Origin: Bullera alba
Taxonomy: Eukaryota > Basidiomycota > Tremellomycetes > Tremellales > Bulleraceae
NCBI GenBank assembly: GCA_001600095.1
Contig: BCIX01000001.1
Location: forward strand, 2,877,198-2,941,197
Direction of reading: 5' to 3'
DNA length: 64,000 bases
Below are positions 34,933 through 45,641 of the stretch, piece after piece. Numbering within the stretch: the stretch's first letter is position 1; each line of letters begins with the position of its first letter. A program made the translations under genes and the position numbers. The notes beneath the pieces are model-generated. The model ran no database searches and was not told the origin of the DNA. It worked only from the letters and a program-made list of their open reading frames with translations.

Positions 34933-35388
34933 TCACGCCGACGGGACGTAGTACAATGGCGTGAGCGTCAGAGCAAACTCTGTATCGTCGGTTCTCTTGC
35001 CGCCGTCGTAAACCACCTTGCACTTGACGGGAACATGGTGCACAGTGACAGATGAAGCTGGATGCCATTTTCCAGTTTCCTTCCCAGTGCAGTCGAAGGA
35101 CGTCAGGGCTCCCAATACGGGATCCCGGTACCAGTCCACCTTAGACTGGAGGCTTTCCACTGACTCGTTCTCGATGGTAGCGGTACCCCACATTGCCCAG
35201 TCCGTGACTCTCTTTGGCCTTCGGTCGGATGTGAGGGAGGGTTGTACGTGAAAAGCCCCATGCGTACTGAGAGGAAGGTCTTTCGCCACCCACGTATCGT
35301 TCTCCATGAAGACACGGAAGGGCGCCGACGAGGTAATTGTCCCGTCCGATAACCACTTGGCCCAGTTGGTAGGATTGCTTGATGCCAT
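34933..35388 (-). CDS. orphan small protein, copy 2 (intact)
   Basis: Single-exon gene of 151 residues; I do not recognise the family. ATG at 35386-35388, TGA at 34933-34935. The protein reads 'MASSNPTNWAKWLSDGTI', 'SAPFRVFMENDTWVAKDL', 'STHGAFHVQPSLTSDRRPKR' and 'DWAMWGTATIENESVESLQ', and ends 'FALTLTPLYYVPSA'. No signal peptide or membrane helix. Alternating polar and hydrophobic stretches with many Thr, Val and Trp residues suggest a small all-beta fold, which is inference. It is roughly half identical by eye to copy 1. The motifs kept in both are 'NWA..LS.GTI', 'HG.F.V.PS.TS..RPK.V', 'WAM.GTATI' and 'LTLTP..YVP'. A TATA-like 'ccatataagtatc' (minus strand, about 35528-35540) lies ~140 bases upstream, which suits an inducible gene. 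Confidence 0.7.
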   Translation of the reverse strand: MASSNPTNWAKWLSDGTITSSAPFRVFMENDTWVAKDLPLSTHGAFHVQPSLTSDRRPKRVTDWAMWGTATIENESVESLQSKVDWYRDPVLGALTSFDCTGKETGKWHPASSVTVHHVPVKCKVVYDGGKRTDDTEFALTLTPLYYVPSA

Positions 35389-36136
35389 GATTGCTGAAGA
35401 GCGCAGTACTGTTACGACTATTGTCGGTGTGAATTGTGTAAAGAGTGAGAGGGTCTAGGTAGCTGGTAGATTTCGGTGTGGCGTCAGCGGGATACGAGCT
35501 TGATGGGAAGAGGCGAAGGCCAAACTCCGGGATACTTATATGGTATTTCCTGTCACAATCAGTTGACTCGCTCCCCTGTCAATCCCTGTCGACGGGCCAT
35601 CACGGCAGTACTCATTCGACATCCGGCCGGGTATCAAGTGTTCGTCCTTTGAATACGTCCTTTGGTCCACTTTTCCGCTACATTTTGGACGTCCATTTCT
35701 GCCGCCGACCGGGACTCCGATTGGATCATGCGTCACTTGGTCTTGTGATGACGCCACTCTCCCCGAGTCTGTGAACGCCATGAGAGTCGTGGGACGTGTG
35801 GGCGAGCGCCGAGAGGCATCCTTGCGCTGTGAAACTACAACATGTATCATAATCGCGGTCCGATGTCGAGACGGCAACCGAACCCTGGCGATCCGAGCGA
35901 TGTCCGCGTGATAACCAATACCACCGATGATCAAGGTGGGGTCTTTTGTATGACCGTCATCGTGCTCACGCTGGGCCGTAATTGGCAATCATCATTTCTT
36001 CATCGTATGGACCGCTCATTTCCTGTATGTAGCACCGTAGTGATACGGCCTTCTAGAATGTAGATGAGTGGCAAGTGGTCAACGGGTGGCAACCCGTCGA
36101 CCCGACGGCGCCGACGCCGTTATCACTTATCGCTGG
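35389..36136. other. 748-base gap between orphan copy 2 and TVP38
   Basis: Upstream region of orphan copy 2 and 3' flank of TVP38. A minus-strand open frame at 35536-35988 begins with TTG and would overlap the orphan promoter; it shows no domain and is not called. Confidence 0.4.
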
Positions 36137-37620
36137 TCACTGCTCCTGCTCCGCCCGGGACGAGTCTACTGCGGTCGCCTCAGGGACACCCTTATGCCGC
36201 AGGTCATCTCTCATCGAGAGTAAGACCTTCTTCCGGACCGAAATCATTCGCCTGTAGACGAATCGCAGGACCATGATCGTAATGAGGATAGTGACGACGA
36301 GTCTGAATTGGTCATTAGGTAACCATGATGAGAGAACCCGCTTGGCGACTTACACGATGTTGTTGACCACCCTGGAGCTAGTGTTGGCTTTATTCTGAGC
36401 TAGGACGACTTAGAATGTTGTCAGCGCTGGCTCGGAAGGGTCTGACATGGCAAGGCGCACCTCCCAAATAAACAGCGATGAGCTATCAAGAGACAGTATT
36501 TCAGCTGGTTGTGCACACAGACAGGTACGGGAACAGGTGACACACCTGTTTAGGAAGCCCGAGCACGAGAGCCGCGAAGAAGTGAACGAACTAAATCCGT
36601 CATCAGTGATGAGATGTTTCGCGGCTGGGTATGCGGCAGCCTCACGTCTAAACCACAAACTGCGAAAACGGCCTGTGATTGGGTCAGCAGACGGAATCCA
36701 CTGCGGGCAGCTTGAGTGACTAACTGTGGTGAAATGCCTAGGAAGACGAGTCAGCTGGTGTACTCACACAGACCTTTCTGGCCAGCTCACGTTGGGATAA
36801 TGCTCAATCTCACTACCCAGGCCATGAGAAAGCCTCCTTCCACAATGGCCTGACTGAGACATGCATAGTTGAGATCTTTCTTCGTCATCCGCTCCGCCCG
36901 TCCTCTCAGACAATGTCTGAACATACTGCGGAAGGGTGAGCTCGAGTACGCGAGACAGCGTTTCACTTACAAGAACACTGCACTTTCGCCCAGCACGACA
37001 CCTGCTGCGGTCTGGTGACGGTAAGACACTCTGCCAGTCCTCCTAGACAAGTAAACTCACGATGGCTAGACCGACCCATAATCCCCATACTAGTCCTACA
37101 ATGACAATGATTATTTCTGTAACGAAAAAGTGAGCTTCTCTGCATGAAGACGGACGCGGCAGGCTTACCATTTCCGAAGAGAGGCGGGAAGCACAAGAGG
37201 AAGATTATAGCGACGGGGATGAAGAATCCGTATTTGATGTGCCGGACCTTCTCCACAATGGGCATCAACCAATGTATGATCTGCAGACGCATCAGCTGTC
37301 CTCTCAATTAACGACGATCCCGCGGGTCGGTTAGTCACCTTGTGATGGAGCACCGACATGACGATCACTATCGCTGCCAACACGGCCAGAGCGACATATC
37401 CCCATATCCACTCTTTCCTGAACCAGAAACGCCATCGCTTCGCATTGTTCCAGCTTATCACGCCTTTCTCATACTCCACCAGCTCCTCTTCGGTGAGCTC
37501 TTCATCCTCTACCGAGGTCGAGCCGTATGTAGGAAATCGGCTGATGCTGGCGCGTCGTAGTAGCGGATCGCGAGGAGAGGACGAGCTGGAGCTAGGCTCG
37601 GAACTGGATGCAATGGTCAT
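36137..37620 (-). CDS. TVP38: Tvp38-like Golgi membrane protein (VTT / SNARE-associated domain)
   Basis: VTT-domain protein (DedA superfamily) of Golgi or ER membranes. Related VTT proteins scramble phospholipids; the role of Tvp38 is less clear. ATG at 37618-37620; a cytosolic Ser-rich and acidic N-terminus ('TSVEDEELTEEELVEYE') precedes a first helix ('WGYVALAVLAAIVIVMSVL'). Exons then give 'GFFIPVAIIFLLCFPPLFGN', 'EIIIVIVGLVWGLWVGLAI', 'AGVVLGESAVFL', 'QAIVEGGFLMAWVVRLSIIP', 'THFTT', 'AVFAVCGLD', 'FVHFFAALVLGLPKQ' and 'LIAVYLG'. These are the VTT core motifs in order. A last helix ('VVTILITIMVLRFVYRRM') and a basic tail end in TGA at 36137-36139. The core is cut into very small exons (13, 27, 45 and 22 bases). 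The common 'PGH' motif is 'PTH' here. Confidence 0.9.
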
Positions 37621-38109
37621 GGTATAATGTGATGTTTAGAGGCGAGTCCAAGTGTTATGGAAAGTCGAGCTGGAAGACCGTTTTCCGATGCGGAGAACAA
37701 GGGAGCTGGCGAAAGAGCGGACGGAAAGATTATTGTAGACTCGTGGCGATTGTAGACACTCCCCGGTCACTAGATATACCCCAGCGCTCTCTCACTGCTG
37801 TGTCCTTCCCAGATGAAGTGTTGTCGACGACATTGCCAAGGTCGAGCCGAGCATCGCCATGGACACGTATCGCGTCGAGGTTGTGGTGACGGCGATCGGC
37901 TAATTCCGTTAGCGGTGACATCATGTAAGTGTTTGCCACTCACACGCCTAGAGAGAGGATCTACATCTCCTGCCAGCCTATAGCACAACATTTTGGCATC
38001 TTCCACCTGGCCTCGAGATTTGTGACAACGCGTCTTGAACCGTCTATCCATGCTTCGCTTTCTGTTTGTACTGACTCGCCCCACACCTCCTTCAGTACTA
38101 CCCCGCATC
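37621..38109. promoter_or_regulatory. divergent promoter region, TVP38 and MSP1
   Basis: This 489-base gap separates two divergent start codons, so it holds both promoters. I identify no defined factor sites. Confidence 0.4.
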
Positions 38110-39617
38110 ATGCCAGCGGCAGGAGACTTTGGAGCGTTCGCGCGGCAAGGTAGGTCATAAGTCGATGGTCAATCCGGCCCGCTGATGTGCGATCGTCTAT
38201 GACAGTGGCCGTTTTCGCCGTTTCCCAAATCACACTATTCTACGCCGTGAAATATGTCGTCAACACCATGACGGATGCCCAGAATGGTGGCTCTAGGAAA
38301 GCAAGGAAGAAGGGAAAACAAGCATTGGCGCAAGCAGGCTTGTCGGATGAGCAAATGGCGGAACTCGATTTGAACGAGTATGAGCAGACGATGGCGGCGG
38401 AGATCATCCCTCCGGCATCAATAGGAGTGAGCTTTGAGTCGATAGGAGGACTGGACGAGATTATCTCGAGTCTGAGGGAGACTGTCATCTACCCCCTGAC
38501 GTTTCCGGAGCTATTTGGAAGTGGGAATGGGTTGCTCTCGGCGCCCAAGGGTGTCCTATTGTATGGTCACCCAGGTTGCGGAAAGACGATGTTGGCAAAG
38601 GCCCTGGCGAAGGAGAGTGGTGCGACGTTTATCAACATGCCTTTGTCGAGTCTGTGAGTCGAGATCAGTTTCAACTCGTAGGACCGCTGATCCTTACGTG
38701 TGTGTCAGGACGAATAAGTGGTTCGGAGAGTCGAACAAGCTGGTAGCAGGTCTGTTCTCGTTGGCGAGAAAGGTTCAGCCCTGTATCGTGAGTTCTCGCA
38801 GTCCAGGATAACAAATGCCGTCCCCAAGACCGATCTGACATTCCGCAGATCTTCATCGACGAGATAGATTCAATGTTCAGGGAGAGATCATCCGGCGACC
38901 ACGAAGTGACTTCCATGATGAAGGCGGAATTCATGACGTGAGTCACAGTCTCCAACATGCAACGTGATCGGCTGACGCTAAGCGTACTATGGCAGATTAT
39001 GGGACGGATTGACGTCAGGAGAGGACTCGCGGGTTTTGGTTTTGGGAGCTACGAACAGGCCAAATGAGTGAGTCACGCTTTAGTGCCTCCATATTAGGCA
39101 TCTTCTTAACCCTTGTACAGCATCGACGCTGCGATCCTTCGACGGATGCCAAAACGGTTCCCGATCAGATTGCCAAATTACGAGCAGCGGGTCAAGATCC
39201 TGACGTTGGTGAGTGCTGCTTGTCTCACCTGCTTTACATTCTGCATGTGACTTACTAGTCCCAGATGTTGGCAAAGACGAATCTAGCACCTGGCTTCTCG
39301 ATAGAAACGCTCGCAAGGCGGACAGACGGGCTATCAGGCTCGGATCTGAAAGAGACATGTCGAAATGCGGCAATGGTGCCGGTTAGAGAGGTCATGCAGG
39401 ATAAAGGCAAAGCAGGAATACAAGGACTGCAAGAGGCCAGGATAGAGGTGAGTCCAAGCTACTGTTAGTTTCCCTAGCTTAGCTGACCGACAACAAATAG
39501 GGCTTCAAGATACGACCTTTGGAGCTGAAGGACTTTGTCTCGCATGACTCGCATGCGCACGCGCACGTAGATCCGAGCAGAAAAGCTCCTCGCCTGAGCT
39601 CGGAGCCTTTAGACTAG
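38110..39617 (+). CDS. MSP1: Msp1/ATAD1, AAA ATPase of the mitochondrial outer membrane
   Basis: AAA+ extractase that pulls mislocalised tail-anchored proteins from the mitochondrial outer membrane. ATG at 38110-38112, first exon '[13 protein letters not shown]', joined to the membrane helix '[19 protein letters not shown]'. The AAA domain follows: '[20 protein letters not shown]' (N-linker), Walker A '[19 protein letters not shown]', pore loop region '[20 protein letters not shown]', Walker B '[19 protein letters not shown]', '[11 protein letters not shown]' and '[19 protein letters not shown]' (arginine finger), then sensor 2 '[19 protein letters not shown]'. It ends '[10 protein letters not shown]' at TAG 39615-39617. 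The P-loop has His where most Msp1 proteins have Pro (GHPGCGKT); that position is not an invariant Walker residue. About six introns; total about 390-400 residues. Confidence 0.95.
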
Positions 39618-40014
39618 ATTCACTTCACATGCTAGACTCGTTCACGTGTATGTACAATGCTCTACTCTGCTCTACTCTGCTCTACTCTGCTCGAGGATGC
39701 GAGCATGACCAGCATCACTCGCTCCGTGGTAGTAGTGCGTGGTCCAGTCCACTGGGTACGCGTCGACAGGCGTCGACAGGGTATTAACCTTTGCCGTGCC
39801 TGAGCGTCGAATGAGATGCCATAAGCCAATTCCAGCCAAAAGACAACAGTCGAATGTCCTGAACATCGTCGGTCTTGGACTCTTGGCCATAATCACCAAT
39901 ACAGGTACTCCACAACAGCTCTTCATCAGGCTGCAGCGCTAGAGCAGGACAATTGGCTGGTTGAGACTGTAGGCGAGCTCGACAGGAGCTTGGCCAGCAT
40001 CGCCAGGAGACAGG
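39618..40014. other. intergenic, 397 bases
   Basis: 3' flank of MSP1 and promoter of the GT90 gene. Contains a 10-base tandem repeat (separate entry) and a CACGTG at about 39642. No gene. Confidence 0.4.
39658..39692. repeat. 10-base tandem repeat 'tctactctgc'
   Basis: About three and a half perfect copies lie 40 bases beyond the MSP1 stop codon, likely in its 3' UTR or just past it. Confidence 0.85.
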
Positions 40015-43000
40015 ATGAAGTCACCACCGTCCACGCCGAGCCGTCATGGGACCGCTTCATCTCGAGTACCGTACAAAGCCCAGTCGACACCGCCCTTGCA
40101 GCCTCAATACAGAATGGGATCACCGACACCCCTCAGAGCATCCCTCGCTTCGCCCACAGGTGATCAATACCCCGAATCACCTACCAGGAGCCAGAGGAGT
40201 CCGCCTCCACTCTCTCGACGGCGGTCCAAGTCGTCTGGTATCGCTGCCCCTCTGGGCGGGTATGGCAACAGCAGGTCCAAGTCATCTTTCAGACTGCCGA
40301 GGCTGAAAGTGATGATAAAGAGGGGTGTAGTCGCAGTGTTATTCTGTTCCTTGGTGTTACTGCTCGTCACTGGCAAACTAGGATTCAGCGGGAAAGAAGG
40401 AGAAGATGCGAGATGGAGCAACCTTCGAGCCAGGTGGCGTGGAGAAGAGGAAGACAAGACTTGTCGCTTCGTGTCACCGGTGGAAGCATACAAGCGGGAT
40501 CTAGTCAGACTGCACAAACTCTTCGCTGGGAGGGAAACGGCCTCAGATGAGGAAGACGAGGAATTCGACATCGAGGCGGAAATGGAATCGTTATCGAATC
40601 GGACCCATCAAGCTCATCACACTTTCTCTCCTACTGGTCACTTGCACGTCTCCTCTGATCCCTCTGCTCCACATCCAATACCCGTTTTATTGGCCCTAGG
40701 GGAGAACAGGTGGGAAGAGCTACTATCCCGACAATCAACAACACTGGAGGAAGCTGTAGAAGAGTACAAGAGGAGATATGGCAGGAATCCGCCAAGAGGA
40801 TTCGATACATGGTGGGACTTTGCGACAAGTCACAACCTCGTCCTGCCAGACGAGTACGATAGAATCAATCTCGATTTAGCGCCGTTCTTTGCTCTGCCCA
40901 AGTCTGAGATGAAGAGGCGTATGGAAATGGTGGAAAATATGCCAGAAACATTCACCATCGTGGTCAAGGACGGTCTCGTCGAGGCGCAGGTCAGCGCACC
41001 AACACTCTTGGCTGTTGCAAAGTGCTGATTAATACTGTAGATCCTGGACCCGGGAGGTCTCAAATGGGATGGCACAGCGCCGAGAGCCAGAGATGCCGCA
41101 TCGTGAGTGGTCAACCGCTGCTCCTCAGCTGAACCACCTCAGTCTACTTGAAGTCTTCGCTCGTTTTCTACCTGACCTCAAAGCGACGTTCTCGATCTTT
41201 GATCAGCCGCAAATATATCTTTCCTGGGCACGACGAGCTTCCCTCATGAATTTGGGGCTTACCGGCGAGCGTGAGTCATGAGACCATGTGATACTCGAAT
41301 TACAGAGCTCCAGGCTGATCTCGCATCTCTAGATACCAAGCATCTTCAGGAGACGGATGACTCTCGCGTTCGTCTTTCCAGAAGCTGTCCCCCAGACTCG
41401 AATCTGCGCAGTAATGGGACCCGCTATAGCGGTAGGCACTCTGCGGTCCCGCTCTCTGACATGGACTGAGATCTTATCAGGCAAGTCGTTCATCTATGAC
41501 AGTCTGGAAGCAGGAGACTTGTGTCAGAGTGAGCATGATTGAGCGAGGTAGCGAGGTCAACTACTAATTGATGCCTGTCTCAGACCCCTACCAGGTTCCC
41601 CTTCATGGGTTGACACTCGAGCCACACGGACCCGATTCACATCCGAAGCCACATACTCAGCTACTTCCTCTCTTCAGTCTGGCCAAGACCTCGATCAAGT
41701 AAGAGAACCGGACTTCGAAAGCTGTATTCGTGTGTATTGACCTGATCGGGTTTCAGCTCGGACATCCTCATTACCCCTCTTGATCAGTTTCACGACAAAC
41801 CTGGACCAGATCCGAAATGGGAGGACAAGTCGAGCTCAAAATTGGCATGGGTGAGCTATGATTTTCACCGGTGTGAATCCCTTAGCTGACTATGTTCCAG
41901 CGAGGCAGCCCTACGGGAATATCGATGATGACGCAGGACCTAAATTGGAGGTCGTCTCACCGAGTACGACTGCACCACTTTGCCAATAACGCGTCGTCTG
42001 AACAGGTATCCTATTTGGTACCCCAACTGCCCGGCAAGCTCGCCTCTGAGACCTCTGCAAATATCGTCAACAAGGTCCTCAAAAAGACGATCCGGCGCAA
42101 GCAGCATTCATCGCCCGACGACCTTGGATACCAGCGCGAGAGGGGAAACACGGCAGACGTCATGGATTTCTACTATGACATGGCTCTCGCGGGTGCGCCA
42201 TTACAGTGCTCAAATGATGACGGAACATGTGATGATATGTGGTGGGTATTTTCGCCCGATGAGGCGGCCCAACGCTGACTGTTCTATCTAGGCGCGAGAT
42301 CAACTTTGCCCCGTTCCAGAGTTCGCAGGAATTGAACCGACACAAGTTCCTTTTTGACATCGACGGCAACGGCTGGAGGTGGGTCTAAGCTTGACCGAAT
42401 GAGACAGTAGCTGACGACGTACTCATTTTCCAGTGGCCGGTTCCGAAGGTGACTAACTGAAGGACCTCGATGTCCTCGCTAAAAGCTGACATCGATTCCT
42501 AGGTTGATGAGCACCAACTCTGTCGTCATCAAGGCCAGTCTCTTCACCGAGTGGTATCAGCCACACCTGATCCCGTTAGTAGTCTTCTCCCGCCGAACAC
42601 TGACTCGACGTTCTGACCCGTGCAGGTGGTTCATGTACATACCCACCAAGCTGGACTTTTCTGATCTCACCGACATCCTGGCTTTGTGAGTGAAAGTCCA
42701 GATAGTTCTGCGTGCTCGGCTGATTCCTATGCACAGCTTCCGTGGCACACCCAAGAACCCGGACCTCGCATTTGACGAGACAGCCAAGGCTCTCGCCCGA
42801 AATGGAGTGAGTGAAGACCCTGCTCCTGCAAGCGTCTAGGCTCATCTGCTTGTAGCAATGCTTTGCACAGCGAATGTTCAGGTTGGAAGATCTCCAGGCA
42901 TACATGATGAGGCTGTTCCTCGAATATGCTGTAAGCGCGACCTCTCATTCTTGAGCAGCGAGAATCTGGGCTGACGATTTCATATCAGAGGATAGCCGCG

Positions 43001-43442
43001 GACGAAGGAGTCGATATGGTCAGTGGTCGTATTTAATTGTCCGACAAGCTGGTACTCATCGATTTCCCAGGACTTCCACCTTGAGGAGGAACTGCAGGAT
43101 ACGCAGGAAGATGCGCAAGAAGATGCCCAGGAGCACACGCAACAGGCCTCGTGGCTGGATCCACAGGAAGCACAGTCGGATCCGCAAGAGGATACAACAA
43201 CGAGACCCGAGATGGTTCAACTGGACGGCGAGAAGCATTGGATAGACACGCCCAGAGACGGTCAGGACGACGTACGCTGGGACGAGCAGAACAGACAATG
43301 GGTAGTCAAGGAGTCCCTCGGACAGGTGATCCTGACCGGAGAGAAAAGCGACGCGGCAGATGCGTCGGCAGAAGAGATTGGCGATTGGTACAGCCCTCCC
43401 GGAGCGGAGAAAGATCAAGCAGTCGAGGAATACACATGGTGA
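40015..43442 (+). CDS. GT90 (CAP10-family) glycosyltransferase
   Basis: Type II Golgi membrane glycosyltransferase of family GT90, which includes the cryptococcal CAP10 capsule protein and xylosyltransferases. ATG at 40015-40017. A Ser/Pro/Arg-rich cytosolic head of about 95 residues precedes one signal anchor ('GVVAVLFCSLVLLLVTGKL'). The lumenal part has 'YGRNPPRGFDTWWDFATSHN' and 'LDLAPFFALPKSEMKRRMEM', the GT90 N-terminal signature. Later exons give 'WRSSHRVRLHHFAN', 'REINFAPFQSSQELNRHKFL', 'DIDGNGWSGRF', 'STNSVVIKASLFTEWYQPHL', 'WFMYIPTKLDFSDL', 'FRGTPKNPDLAFDETAKALA' and 'MFRLEDLQAYMMRLFLEYAR', which is the nucleotide-sugar-binding core. An acidic C-terminal extension rich in 'QEDAQED' repeats ends 'AVEEYTW' at TGA 43440-43442. 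About a dozen introns. Whether it acts on capsule, glycolipid or wall glycan cannot be told. Confidence 0.9.
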
Positions 43443-43727
43443 GAAGTCTAGATAGCATAGTGGGCACAGGTAGTTCTCAGGGTCAGTTCATCATATCATT
43501 CAAGCACGCTTTCCCGTCATTCATGGCCTACATTGCCATTCATGTATGTACATAAATTGCACGATGATCCTTCACCCTAGAGTCTTTGATCCAGAGAAGC
43601 GTCAAATATCGAGTCATGACCGTGCTCAATGAGGCTGTTTACCCAAGAAGAAGATGCAATGACAATGTCCACGATGCCGGTATGAATTATAACTACACAA
43701 GCTTCTCCCTGCTTCTCCCTCATGCCC
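43443..43727. other. convergent 3' gap, GT90 and Aurora kinase
   Basis: 285 bases between two convergent stop codons. Contains two tandem copies of 'gcttctccct' at 43701-43720. Both transcripts probably end here, and their 3' UTRs may overlap. Confidence 0.45.
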
Positions 43728-45641
43728 TCACGAATCTCTCGACGATGCTGCAACTCCAGAGTGCTTCTTCTTCTGATACTTCTGGATCCATGGATGCTTC
43801 ATCACCTCGATCAAGGGTAGCCTGTCTTCAGGATTGTATCGCAGAAGCTGTCATATTGTCAGCTAATTACTCGTCCTTCGTCCTCGCCGAGTTCACTGAC
43901 CTTCTTGATCAGGTCGGCGGCATCGGCGGACACGCTATCTGGTATATGAAGGTCGACGGTCCTGATCCTTCGATATGTGGCTGTCGAGACAGAGGTCAGT
44001 CACGGCTCATGTCACTTGTGATTGCAGATCACGAACCTTGATTACCAGCCATATCCTTGAGAAACGGAAAGTCAACGTCATGCTCCATTCTCCCCACAAT
44101 GGCCGGCACTCACCTCGAAGGGCGGCGATCCAACCAGGAACTCGTACATCAACACGCCCAAGGCCCAGAGGTCCACTTGCGCAGTATGTTCTTTCGACTC
44201 TACCATCTCAGGCGGGAGGTAGTCGAGTGTGCCGCAAAGCGTTGTCCGTCTGTTTCCAGGTGCGTGCTATAAAAGCAGATCAGCTTGTCCTGCCCGGTCA
44301 CACAGCACTATCACTCACCACACTCCATCCAAAGTCTGCCAATTTGAGCTCGCCATGAACACCGATGAGAATGTTCTCCGGCTTGATGTCCCGATGCATG
44401 ACGTGCTTCTTGTGTAAGTAAGACAAAGCGTCCGCCATTTGATAGATGTACTACAGGACAAGTCAGCCGTGCAAGATTAGGCGGTCGATAGACTTCTGAC
44501 TCACCCTGGCGCTCTTTTTCTCGTCAAACTTGCCGTACTTCGACAACTGCCGGTACAGCTCTCCCTTGGCCGCAAACTCTAGAACTAGGAAGATCCGTTT
44601 CTGATCGTGAAAATACCCATAGAGTCGCAAGATGTTAGGATGGCTGAAGGAGTGGGGATATCAGCTCAGCTGTAATGTCCTTGCAACATCGGAGGGCCAG
44701 CTCGAAAACCTACCGCAAGTTTTGCTGAATCTCAATCTCCCTTCGGACTTGCTTCTCCACCTTTCCTTGAATGATTTCCTGTTTGTGCAAACACTTCAAC
44801 GCTACAATGAAATGAGGAGCTGCTTTCGTTCTTGCCAGGTAGACTCTTCCGAATTTGCCCTTTCCCAAAGGTCGGCCGATAGTAAAAGCCGGCAATGATA
44901 GTGAGATGGCGCTGACGAGCAAGCATCAGCCATTTTGTCCTCAATACAATCCATCACGACTCACTTTGTAGCAGAGCTGCTGTCCATATCGAGAACTTTT
45001 GCCGCATCTGAATTCTCCACTTCCTTGCCCACTGCATCTGCTTCCAGGCCTCCATCGTACTTGCCAATCTCGCTCTTCTCCACTTTCTTCGAGATCTGTG
45101 ATGTGTTGCCTGGCTGAGCTGTCGGGTGGGTGGGTTGTATGGGGTTGATAGAACTTGATAAAGCTCTATTCTTGGTGGAATGAGCCGGTCCGTGGAGACC
45201 GTGAGCAGTGTGTTGAGTGATTGACAATTTTGACTTTCTGGCACTGCCCGGCGACTGAGAGGTTGGTTTGTAACCATTTCTCTGAGGAGACGGCACATTG
45301 ACACCAGCGAGCTTGAGTAATGGGCCTCGTTGGGATTCTGCATAACTGCTCGAAGACGCAGGACCGGAGGTACCAGGCCCAGAAGCGGATTGTTGTTGTT
45401 GACGAGCTTGAAGACCTGTATTGGCAGGTCTCACCAATGCGGGGTTCATATACCGCTTCATCACTGCCGGTAATCGATTTCCCCCAGCAGTATTCGTGCT
45501 GCTTCCAGCACCTTGTCCGTTGCCCAATTGCATAGGTGCCATGTTGATGTTTGAAGGTGGACGGGACCGTGATGGTGGTGTTGGCGTATGTACGTCTATC
45601 GACATACCCGCCATCATCGAGTTGAGCCTTTGGTCCCCCAT
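43728..45641 (-). CDS. IPL1: Aurora-type mitotic kinase (Ipl1)
   Basis: Serine/threonine kinase of the chromosomal passenger complex. The only convincing start is the ATG at 45639-45641 ('[17 protein letters not shown]'); the open frame continues upstream, but only to a TTG. The N-terminal ~220 residues are Ser/Pro/Gln-rich and disordered. The kinase domain follows: '[19 protein letters not shown]' (Gly loop), '[12 protein letters not shown]' (catalytic Lys), '[15 protein letters not shown]', '[20 protein letters not shown]', '[19 protein letters not shown]' (HRD), '[12 protein letters not shown]' (DFG), then the Aurora activation loop '[17 protein letters not shown]', where the second Thr is the autophosphorylation site. 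It ends '[20 protein letters not shown]', '[16 protein letters not shown]' and TGA at 43728-43730. About five introns. Confidence 0.95.

Noticed and set aside
35536..35988. 150-codon minus-strand open frame upstream of orphan copy 2
   Set aside because: Non-ATG start, no domain, and it overlaps the expected promoter of the orphan gene.
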